DNA of 9,819 nt from Scatosoma sp045128175. Its GTDB lineage: Bacteria; Bacillota; Clostridia; Christensenellales; Borkfalkiaceae. Of the stretch, positions 1-5,808 are shown piece after piece. The notes below the pieces were generated by a model, which searched no databases, was not told the DNA's origin, and saw only the letters and a program-made list of their open reading frames with translations. Within the stretch, counting starts at the first letter, position 1, and the number at the start of each line of letters is the position of its first letter. The position numbers were made by a program, and so were the translations under genes. The stretch is taken from the NCBI GenBank assembly GCA_045128175.1, contig JBGVRF010000122.1, positions 1 through 9,819 on the forward strand, written 5' to 3'.

Positions 1-1707
1 CATTTCCAGATTCTCCTCATCCGCTTTCTCGATATGTAATGCAGAAATATCCTTCGCATTTTCATAACTTCCGAACCCGAATGCTTCCAAAATTCTGTTT
101 TTGTTCTCCGTCGTCAGCTTCCCCTCATCGTTCGTCAAAAGCCCCGCTTCATACAGATTCAACAAAGTCGCCCTCTTCTCTTCGGGCGTCGCTACCTCTT
201 GCGACTCAAATTGCAGATCGCTCACATCCAGACTCGCCGCGTTAAAATAATATGCTTCCGTTTTTTTGTTATCGCCCGTCATCGTCATCAATCTCGCCGT
301 TCCCGCAAACTGCCGATACAACCGCAAGATCTGCCGTCCGACCTCCTTCATCGCTTTCTGCATACTCGCCACCGTCGCCGATAATCTCGATTCGTCCTGC
401 GAGAGTAATAGCTGCAATCCCGTGGCGCTCGTCACTCTTGCCGGCGTTGAATTCTGCGACAGATCACTCACACCACTGATCAACGCAAATTCTTTTTCCA
501 GCCATTCTTCCTCGTCCTTAAATTCTGACGGCACGTTTCCGCAATCGAGCATCTCGGGCGCTTTCCCGCCCTGCCGATATACAAGTATCTTTCCCGGCAA
601 CAAGCCCTCTTCCGCCAATTCATCCGCATCCACCGACCCGTCCTCAACGGTCAGCACCCCCATCGAAAGCCTGTTCAAAAACTCGTGTTTCCTGTTCCGT
701 ACAGCGTTGTACGCCCTCTGCACGGGGATCAGACGGTCCACTATACAACTCCCGAAAAAAGCACCCGGCAAACGTAAACAATCCTGCTTGACAAACGGAA
801 ATCCGCGCTCTTTGCGCTCGCCGTTGACGTAGGGCAATTCCCCCGCATACAGCAATTTCCCCTCCGCAACGATCTCCAGCCTCCCTTCGGGTTGCTCCGC
901 ATTCGGCTTCGTATATCGCTCGATCAGGATCACACCGTCCTTCAGCTCCGTCGTCGACGGCCCTCCCGCTTCATGCGGCAACTTTCCTGCCGAAGGTTCG
1001 CTGTACCTTGCGATTTCCGTCTTTTCCGAACCTTGTACCGCTACGCCAAACCGTTCGAAAACATACTCCGCCGTCACGGCCTGCGCGTGTATCAGACTCT
1101 GCACTCCGTCAAGATCCTCCACGTCCAAACGGTCGGGAAATATCTCAAACGGCGATACGGCAACCACCCGCACTTCTCCCTCGTAAACAGGCTGTCCGGC
1201 CTCGTCAACAGCCACCTGCCTGCCTCCTTTTTCATCCCAGACCACCTTATAGAACGCACTACCGCAGGTCTCTGCCCAAACGATCGCACGGGAAACGGTG
1301 TCTGCAAATCCGATACGCTCCTGCGCATATTTCAACACCCCTGTCGCCAGCTTCGCCGCTTTCACATCCCCATCCTCGTCCGAAAAAGCGCGTACGCGTA
1401 GCTCTGTTTTCATCTTCTCCAGTTTTGCAATCCTCGAATCCACCGTCGGCGCAATATGGTTAAAAACCCGTCGCGATTGCCAATAAAATCGCTTGTCCTC
1501 CTCGATCACCCCGCCAAAAGGCGATACGTCGCAATATTGGTTCCCACTAAGGAAATTCATATTCAACAACCACCCGCTTTCAATTGATCTTCGCATTTCA
1601 CGCCGTCGTTCAAAATCCTCCGTCACCGCCCGCGCAATTCTCGCTTCCTCCCGCTCTTTCGCCCTCGTTCTTTCCTCTTCGGAAATTTCTTGCTTTTTCA
1701 GATCCAT
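1..1707 (-). CDS. Phage portal protein, P22-like family (C-terminus beyond window)
   Basis: Portal proteins form the ring at one vertex of the prohead through which the terminase pumps DNA and to which the tail attaches. The minus strand is open for 569 codons from ATG 1707 to the left edge, where it is cut. The start is set by GGGAGG (1718-1713), 5 nt before the ATG. Residues 1-45 are charged and helical. Residues about 46-100 hold the P22-portal-type opening block (FLSGNQY, then RRVFNHIAPTVDSRIAKL). A middle block reads WAETCGSAFYKVVWD, and a later one AYNAVRNRKHEFLNRLSMG, matching the conserved helical region of this family. The gene lies downstream of terL and the TerS-like gene on the same strand, as expected for a packaging cassette. 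No frameshift or stop interrupts the visible part. The family call is from remembered sequence pattern, not a search. Confidence 0.88.
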   Translation of the reverse strand, partial: MDLKKQEISEEERTRAKEREEARIARAVTEDFERRREMRRSIESGWLLNMNFLSGNQYCDVSPFGGVIEEDKRFYWQSRRVFNHIAPTVDSRIAKLEKMKTELRVRAFSDEDGDVKAAKLATGVLKYAQERIGFADTVSRAIVWAETCGSAFYKVVWDEKGGRQVAVDEAGQPVYEGEVRVVAVSPFEIFPDRLDVEDLDGVQSLIHAQAVTAEYVFERFGVAVQGSEKTEIARYSEPSAGKLPHEAGGPSTTELKDGVILIERYTKPNAEQPEGRLEIVAEGKLLYAGELPYVNGERKERGFPFVKQDCLRLPGAFFGSCIVDRLIPVQRAYNAVRNRKHEFLNRLSMGVLTVEDGSVDADELAEEGLLPGKILVYRQGGKAPEMLDCGNVPSEFKDEEEWLEKEFALISGVSDLSQNSTPARVTSATGLQLLLSQDESRLSATVASMQKAMKEVGRQILRLYRQFAGTARLMTMTGDNKKTEAYYFNAASLDVSDLQFESQEVATPEEKRATLLNLYEAGLLTNDEGKLTTENKNRILEAFGFGSYENAKDISALHIEKADEENLEM

Positions 1708-1743
1708 ATAAACCTCCCGTTTTTCCTTCTTTATTATTGATTT

Positions 1744-1834
1744 CCCCCACCCATGTACGAGTTGAATACATTCATCCAGCCCGTAGGAAATTCGCCTCCG
1801 CCTTCCGTATCCTAATCTCCGCCGCAATTTTTCA
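1744..1834 (-). repeat. Copy A of a ~90-bp diverged intergenic repeat
   Basis: This spacer between the TerS-like gene and the portal gene matches 4730-4815 over its full length at roughly 70% identity by eye, with several small gaps. The best-kept blocks on the plus strand are CCCCCACCCATGTACG, TTGAAT, CCCGTAGGAAAT and GCCGCAATTT. The net length difference (5 nt) is not a multiple of three and no frame is open in both copies, so it looks non-coding. Both copies begin, on the minus strand, with TGA followed by A/G-AAATTGCGGC. Function is unknown: it could be a conserved RNA or DNA signal of the phage module, or a degenerate mobile repeat. Confidence 0.75.
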
Positions 1835-1899
1835 CCTGCGACCGACGAAAAAAAACTTCACTTTGCGAAACAAAATTTCACTGTCTCAAAGACCGCACT

Positions 1900-2301
1900 T
1901 CACTTCTTCCTTCTCGTTACAGCCCGCTTCTTCGCCGTTTTTTTCACGACCTTTTTCGTTGTTTTTTTCGTGGATGTCTCTTCGCCCTCTTCCACGTCGT
2001 CCAATACCCGATCCGCATTCTGCAAAGCTTCCATTAACCGTAACCGCTCTTTTTCCAGCTCTTCATCAGACCAATCGGAATACCCCGTCCCACCGTTTTC
2101 CATTTCCAGCAGCATTTGCGCCGCTTTCAAATCGGGCGGCACGTCCTTTTTCGTCTTTTTTCGCTTCGTCAGCTTCAATTCCCCGTCCATCTCAGCATAT
2201 TCCTCTGTCACCTCCGCGACCTGATACCCAAGCGCCACCTTCAAAAGCGCCCCGCTGATCTTTTTCCCCATCTCCTCCTGTCTGCCCATACTCTTATTCA
2301 T
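1900..2301 (-). CDS. Small terminase (TerS)-like protein with basic C-terminal tail
   Basis: The product is 133 aa. The start is ATG 2301, because AAAGGAGGGG lies 7 nt upstream; an in-frame TTG at 2325 would place the SD inside the gene. Residues 17-66 (ALLKVALGYQVAEVTEEY, then KRKKTKKDVPPDLKAAQMLLE) resemble the central part of phage small terminases, where a 'ALGY..tE..eE' segment is followed by 'vPPd..A..flLk'. The usual N-terminal helix-turn-helix is not visible. Residues 75-106 are acidic, and residues 111-133 are a lysine/arginine tail (KKTTKKVVKKTAKKR) like histone-H1-type DNA-binding tails. It sits downstream of terL rather than upstream, which is unusual for TerS. It would help recognise or hold DNA during packaging if the call is right. 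Alternative: an unrelated small DNA-binding phage protein. Confidence 0.6.
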   Translation of the reverse strand: MNKSMGRQEEMGKKISGALLKVALGYQVAEVTEEYAEMDGELKLTKRKKTKKDVPPDLKAAQMLLEMENGGTGYSDWSDEELEKERLRLMEALQNADRVLDDVEEGEETSTKKTTKKVVKKTAKKRAVTRRKK

Positions 2302-2306
2302 TCCAT

Positions 2307-2380
2307 CCCCTCCTTTTATCCTCAAAAATATACTTCACCTCACACCTGCCCCCCTCCTTTCAAAAAAATACTCCACCTCA
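2307..2380 (-). repeat. Tandem imperfect repeat carrying two strong Shine-Dalgarno sites
   Basis: The spacer between terL and the TerS-like gene is two copies of one unit, 2307-2342 and 2351-2380. On the minus strand each reads TGAGGTG(A/G)AGTAT, a T-rich run, then AAGGAGGGG; copy one has 5 extra bases. The proximal copy provides the ribosome-binding site of the TerS-like gene. The distal copy places GGAGG 7 nt before a GTG (2345) that is followed at once by TGA. The distal copy also overlaps the terL stop codon (2380-2378). Confidence 0.7.
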
Positions 2381-3814
2381 AAGATCCAACTCACTCCTTT
2401 TCAATCTCCTGATGCGCCGCTCCTTATCCTTTTGGATCATCGATTTTTCCGCAACCGTAGGCGTATTTTTCGGTCTCGTCATCAAATAATACCGCATCTC
2501 GTCTAAACTGTGGTCATCCACTTTTCTCGGCACGTCGCCACTCCCCCAACGATACCCCTTCAACTCACGGATCAAATTCACGCAGTTGCTGAAAATATAT
2601 AAATTCGGCAACCCGTTTTTCATGTTCAGATAACTTTTTACCCGTGCGATTCCCGAAAACAAATCCTTCTCTACGTTCGGATCCACCATGATCCCACGCT
2701 CGTAAAACAACTCGACGACGCTTTTCACTCCCGCCAGAGTCCTTTGTTTTGCCGCGCTGTCGATCAACGCGTTTATCCTCCCACGTGAGTCCCGCTTCCA
2801 ACCCAGCTTCTCGCATATCCGTTTTATCGCCGCCGCATGATGATCGACGTCCCGCCCCGCCTCGTAATGCTCGTACAAAACGTAAACGTTATCGTCGTGA
2901 TCCACGGCATACCAATGCGCAGATAACGGATTATTCAACCCCGGGTCTATGGAAATATTATCCTGCCACTCGGCAGGCACGGTAAACGGCTCGATAACGT
3001 GTACGTTTTCATCAAACTCCGGATACACCAACCCCTCCGCCGCCGTCGCAAACCGCCCGTACCTGCGCGACTGCAACACCCGCTCGTCCAAACTCGTTTC
3101 CAACGCCGCTATCTCAGCCTTGTCCAGATATGGATTGTCGCTCCATTCGACAAATTCATACCACACCTCGGGATCGTTGTGTCGATTCATAAAAATCTCG
3201 TTATACACAAAGGTCAGCCCCTTCAAAGGCGTCATCGTCCCGAACAGATCCCCCCGCCGATCGATGACGCGCATCCGACACTCCGTATAAATATCCTCGG
3301 GCGGCTCCTCGTCAAACCACACAAAATCCAACGATGCCCCCTGAAATTTCTCTCTGCCTTGATCACAGCTCTTAAATCCGATCACCGAGCTCCCGCCAAG
3401 CTCGTTCTTTACACGGATAAAATCGATAACTCCGTTCTCGGGCGAATCCTTCCGCCCGCTCAACATCACAATCTCTTCGATTTGATCCCGCCGCAGATAA
3501 TGTAAGATCTTTTTTTGTGCCACGTCGCGTTGTACCTGCGTGGAAAGGGACACCACCCAACCGCATACGTTCTTCCTGTTCTCACGATAAGGATGTATTC
3601 CCCGCGCCATATACACACACTCCACCGCCCCGCATTCCGTCTTTCCCGACCGATTCCCGCCAAACACCCACCGGTTGCGTTTCCGGCAACGGTGAAAAGC
3701 AAGCTGTTTTTCATGCTTGACCTCCCCCGCATTATACGCCGCAAGATGATCACTCTCCCTCCTTTTTCTCAGCTCCGCCTCGATTCGACAAAGCTTTTCC
3801 ACAATTTCTTTCAT
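2378..3814 (-). CDS. Phage terminase large subunit (TerL)
   Basis: TerL is the ATPase motor and headful/cutting nuclease that packages phage DNA. The product is 478 aa from ATG 3814, behind a weak GGGGA site. An upstream ATG (3925) gives 37 extra residues of no family character and is not preferred. ATPase motifs: Walker A GGNRSGKT at 52-59, Walker B SLDFVWFDEEPPE at 161-173, and coupling motif LFGTMTPLKG at 190-199. RNase-H-like nuclease acidic residues are seen in SIDPG (D290), LIDSAAKQRTLAG (D352) and KVDDHSLDEMRYY (D433, D434, D438). All key residues are present, so the enzyme should be active. The next gene on the strand is the TerS-like one, then the portal. Immediately upstream is a divergent, non-phage-like gene, so terL is cut off from the regulator at 5322-4813. 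An A/T-rich TATAAA (3859-3854) may be a weak minus-strand -10. Confidence 0.95.
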   Translation of the reverse strand: MKEIVEKLCRIEAELRKRRESDHLAAYNAGEVKHEKQLAFHRCRKRNRWVFGGNRSGKTECGAVECVYMARGIHPYRENRKNVCGWVVSLSTQVQRDVAQKKILHYLRRDQIEEIVMLSGRKDSPENGVIDFIRVKNELGGSSVIGFKSCDQGREKFQGASLDFVWFDEEPPEDIYTECRMRVIDRRGDLFGTMTPLKGLTFVYNEIFMNRHNDPEVWYEFVEWSDNPYLDKAEIAALETSLDERVLQSRRYGRFATAAEGLVYPEFDENVHVIEPFTVPAEWQDNISIDPGLNNPLSAHWYAVDHDDNVYVLYEHYEAGRDVDHHAAAIKRICEKLGWKRDSRGRINALIDSAAKQRTLAGVKSVVELFYERGIMVDPNVEKDLFSGIARVKSYLNMKNGLPNLYIFSNCVNLIRELKGYRWGSGDVPRKVDDHSLDEMRYYLMTRPKNTPTVAEKSMIQKDKERRIRRLKRSELDL

Positions 3815-3936
3815 AATTATCCCCAATCTGCCAAAATCTCTCCCTCGATATCCTTTATAATGTAAGAACAACTTTGACGTAAAAACAAATTTTACCCTCC
3901 CCGCCGCGATGCCCTCGTAGCGCACCCCCTATTCCT

Positions 3937-4716
3937 ATGAAAAAACGTATATTCCGGGCTTTCCTGCCCCTTTTATATTGCCTATATTTCTTTATTCGGA
4001 CGTTTTCGATCGGCGGCTACGGACCGCTTTTGCCGGCCGCCTTCGACAACGCCTCGTTTTTTCACGCTCTCTCCCCCATCACCGTAGCCGCTACAAGCGC
4101 CTATCCGTATAATAGCTACGCCTATGTCCAAGCAGACGCGTATTTTTACTCCGTCCCCGACGAGCACCGCGGCCTCTTCCTCCTTCCTGAAACCTATTAC
4201 GTTAAAATACTCGATTATCAATCGGATTTCTGCAAGATCGAATACCTTTACGACGACACGCTCACCAAAAAAATCATCGGCTACGCCCGCACCGACCACC
4301 TGATCCCCGTCGATTACGTTCCCAAACGTCCGTATCTGTATTACGTCTTTGACGTGCACTACTACATAAACGACCAGCTGAACGATTCCTCCTTCCTCAA
4401 TCAAATCACCGTTACCTGCGCCTATTACGGCGATTATCGCATCGGCTCGGAAACGTATTGTTACGTTCTCCGCGGCGATACCTTCGGCTACGTTCCCAAG
4501 CCCACCGGGCTCTCCTACGAAGAAAATACCGAATACGCCGACTACCTCGCCGCGCAAGAACCGACAAGCGAAAGCAATACTCCCACCTCCGACGGCAATA
4601 CGTCTTCCTCTCCCGCGCAAATCGGTATACTCGTAGCGCTGTGTCTGCTCGTTCCCGTGCTCGCGGCGCTGATCTTAAAACCCTCCCGCCGCCCACCTTA
4701 CGACGACGATACGTAA
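3937..4716 (+). CDS. Secreted SH3-like-domain protein with C-terminal membrane helix
   Basis: The product is 259 aa of unrecognised function. Residues 1-25 form a signal peptide or N-terminal anchor (KKR followed by LPLLYCLYFFI). Two beta-rich, tyrosine-rich SH3-like modules follow: about 60-127 (YSVPDEHRGLFLLPETYYVK, then IGYARTDHLIPV) and about 130-192, ending GDTFGYVPKP. A Ser/Thr/Asn/Pro linker (205-226) leads to a transmembrane helix (about 229-246, ILVALCLLVPVLAALIL) and a short basic then acidic tail. The layout suggests an extracellular domain anchored at the membrane. It shares modular style and orientation with the 832-aa protein at 5809. No Shine-Dalgarno precedes ATG 3937, and no in-frame start lies between it and the upstream stop at 3880. 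A TATAAT at 3856-3861 has no good -35. The gene lies head-to-head with terL and tail-to-tail with the sigma-like gene, so it interrupts the phage order. Confidence 0.85.
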   Translation: MKKRIFRAFLPLLYCLYFFIRTFSIGGYGPLLPAAFDNASFFHALSPITVAATSAYPYNSYAYVQADAYFYSVPDEHRGLFLLPETYYVKILDYQSDFCKIEYLYDDTLTKKIIGYARTDHLIPVDYVPKRPYLYYVFDVHYYINDQLNDSSFLNQITVTCAYYGDYRIGSETYCYVLRGDTFGYVPKPTGLSYEENTEYADYLAAQEPTSESNTPTSDGNTSSSPAQIGILVALCLLVPVLAALILKPSRRPPYDDDT

Positions 4717-4729
4717 TCTTTTCTATAAT

Positions 4730-4815
4730 CCCCCACCCATGTACGCATTGAATGTACGTATCTCCCGTAGGAAATGCCTCTGCATTCTGTATATACGTCT
4801 TGCCGCAATTTCTCA
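4730..4815 (-). repeat. Copy B of the ~90-bp diverged intergenic repeat
   Basis: This copy fills the space between the convergent sigma-like gene and the SH3-like membrane gene, and its first bases on the minus strand are the TGA stop of the sigma-like gene. It matches 1744-1834. As minus-strand RNA it could fold: ACGUAU pairs with AUACGU as an outer helix, AAUGC/GCAUU closes an AGAG loop, and UCC/GGA closes a UACG loop of the stable C(UNCG)G type. Copy A does not keep these pairs, so a conserved fold is not supported by the two copies. Confidence 0.7.
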
Positions 4816-5322
4816 ATCTTCGTTCTTTAACCACCGCCTCTCGTCAGAATCGATCTTCCGATCTCTTTCGACAAAGCGGTGGACTTTTTTAAACAACTCC
4901 AGCTCCGCGAATTCCGTCAGATACTTTTCCTTTGTCATCCCCGCGCAACGCAACATCGCGCCTACTTTTTCCGACAATCTCTTCTGACGGCGAAAATACT
5001 CTCTTTCGCTCCACGCCGTCACACGCCCCGCCACCGCCGCCGTAAAATTTTTGGCGGCTCTCGTTTTTCCAAAATACCGTATAGCAAGCAACGCCCTCTC
5101 CAGATCGCTGAGCTTTTTTAAAACGCCCTCTACGACCGACCGCAGCCACTCGAGCTTTTCTTTTCGGAGAATCTCCTCCGCTAAGTACTCCGCCAACTCC
5201 TCCGCCGACAACCTACTTTTATAAGACAGTACCGCCCTATTGCGGATATGCTCCTCATAATCCTTTTCCACCGTTTCCAGCAACGGATAGGTATACAAGA
5301 CCACCTTTGCATAATTCTCCAA
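4813..5322 (-). CDS. Phage sigma-region-4-like transcription regulator
   Basis: The product is 169 aa, highly charged and mostly helical, with no membrane segment. The likely start is TTG 5322, which lies 7 nt after GAGGTG; the GTG at 5331 is inside that SD-like sequence and would need another one. Residues 66-85 (VLKKLSDLERALLAIRYFG) and 105-120 (SEREYFRRQKRLSEKV) resemble the two helices of sigma-70 region 4, as in ArpU/sigma-like late regulators next to terminase genes in Firmicutes phages. Such proteins activate late or packaging genes. Here the next phage gene, terL, is reached only after the opposite-strand gene at 3937-4716. A promoter, structured leader and SOS-like palindrome lie upstream (5340-5602). 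The domain call rests on pattern recognition; the general fit to a phage regulator is better supported than the exact family. Confidence 0.7.
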   Translation of the reverse strand: MENYAKVVLYTYPLLETVEKDYEEHIRNRAVLSYKSRLSAEELAEYLAEEILRKEKLEWLRSVVEGVLKKLSDLERALLAIRYFGKTRAAKNFTAAVAGRVTAWSEREYFRRQKRLSEKVGAMLRCAGMTKEKYLTEFAELELFKKVHRFVERDRKIDSDERRWLKNED

Positions 5323-5339
5323 AAAAATCACCTCGCTTT

Positions 5340-5519
5340 TTTATAAAAATATATTCATCGCATACATGGTATGCCCGAACGCCTTAATTACCACGCAAAC
5401 GCCATGCATCGGCCTCTGCCGTATCAGCCTTTTAGACCTGATCCGATCGAAGCAAATGGAGCGTATCTCGCTTTTAATTTCAACAGCATTTGCGATTCGC
5501 CCTCGCCTCACAAGCGACG
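5340..5519 (-). ncRNA. Candidate structured 5' leader or small RNA
   Basis: The roughly 180 nt between the minus-strand promoter and the sigma-like gene hold many helices when read on the minus strand. UCGCUU/AGGCGA (loop GUG) lies near the 5' end. CGCAAAUGC (5494-5486) can pair fully with GCGUUUGCG (5402-5394), or its core can pair with CAUUUGC (5458-5452). AUCGG/CCGAU, AUCAG/CUGAU and CGGC-AGAG-GCCG lie between. Near the 3' end, GCAUAC-CAU-GUAUGC (5374-5360) competes with AUGCAUGG/CCAUGUAU (5409-5402 with 5369-5362). ORFs exist on both strands but have no SD and unusual codons, so I do not call a protein. It may be a regulatory leader of the sigma-like gene or a free RNA. No known family is recognised. 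Confidence 0.45.
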
Positions 5520-5524
5520 CGCCT

Positions 5525-5553
5525 ATTATGCCATGATTTTCCAAATTTTGCAA
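5525..5553 (-). promoter_or_regulatory. Sigma-A-type promoter reading toward the sigma-like gene
   Basis: The -35 is TTGCAA (5553-5548), followed by a 17-nt spacer and a -10 of CATAAT (5530-5525), 5 of 6 to consensus. The predicted start is near 5518. The transcript would carry a leader of about 195 nt before the TTG start at 5322. Confidence 0.6.
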
Positions 5554-5576
5554 GAGGGGACTGCCAACTTTTTTAT

Positions 5577-5602
5577 AAAATCCGAACATTTGTTCGGATT
5601 TT
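5577..5602. promoter_or_regulatory. Perfect palindrome with SOS-box (LexA/DinR) core; possible bidirectional terminator
   Basis: The arms AAAATCCGAACA (5577-5588) and TGTTCGGATTTT (5591-5602) are exact complements around TT. The core 5583-5596 on the minus strand is CGAACAAATGTTCG, which fits the Gram-positive LexA consensus CGAAC-RNRY-GTTYG. It lies about 25 bp upstream of the minus-strand -35, further than most LexA operators. The flanking A and T runs also fit a bidirectional intrinsic terminator, so both readings are open. Confidence 0.5.
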
Positions 5603-5771
5603 TAAACGAAGATACAAAATAAAACATGACAACTATACGCCTATTAAATATATTTTTTCATTTTTCTTGAAGTTTTTCCGTCTCCCCCAAGACGCCGTCC
5701 GTACGCTTCAAGCACCTTTTTGTATTCCTACACAAAAATCCTGTTCTCTCTTAAAAACCACGCTCAACCTC
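5603..5771. other. Gene-free A/T-rich spacer with short inverted repeats
   Basis: No supported gene is present. Inverted pairs seen are CTTGAAG (5666-5672) with CTTCAAG (5706-5712), enclosing GTCT-CCCCCA-AGAC, and TTTTTGT (5717-5723) with ACAAAAA (5732-5738). Together with 5323-5602 this makes a gene-free stretch of nearly 500 bases whose main content is the leader, promoters and palindrome listed separately. Confidence 0.4.
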
Positions 5772-5800
5772 TTGCTTTTTTTGCGTTTTCGTGGTATAAT
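5772..5800 (+). promoter_or_regulatory. Strong promoter of the 832-aa propeller gene
   Basis: TTGCTT (5772-5777), a 17-nt spacer and a perfect TATAAT (5795-5800) are present. Normal initiation 6-9 nt after the -10 falls at 5806-5809, on or just before the ATG at 5809, which predicts a leaderless or nearly leaderless mRNA. Confidence 0.8.
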
Positions 5801-5808
5801 GAAAATGT

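Noticed and set aside
1840..1899. Intrinsic terminator after the TerS-like gene, from a run of eight T on the minus strand.
   Set aside because: No stable GC-containing stem precedes the T run; only weak 4-bp A/T pairings.
3815..3925. N-terminal extension of TerL to ATG 3925.
   Set aside because: The 37 added residues have no terminase character and no SD; the ATG at 3814 gives a normal-length family start.
4730..4815. Read-through of the sigma-like gene's TGA, giving about 28 more in-frame codons ending in an NAYMGGGL-type tail.
   Set aside because: Copy A of the same repeat breaks this frame, and the indels between copies are not multiples of three, so coding is unlikely.
3982..4834. Long minus-strand ORFs (212 and 140 codons) opposite the 259-aa gene.
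   Set aside because: They are shadows: the plus-strand protein has a signal peptide, modules and membrane helix, while the minus frames have skewed composition and no SD.
5371..5622. Plus-strand ORF of 83 codons (and an 82-codon minus-strand ORF at 5341-5589) over the structured leader.
   Set aside because: Neither has a Shine-Dalgarno, codon choice is unlike the neighbouring genes, and the minus-strand one spans the promoter. The helices explain the region better.
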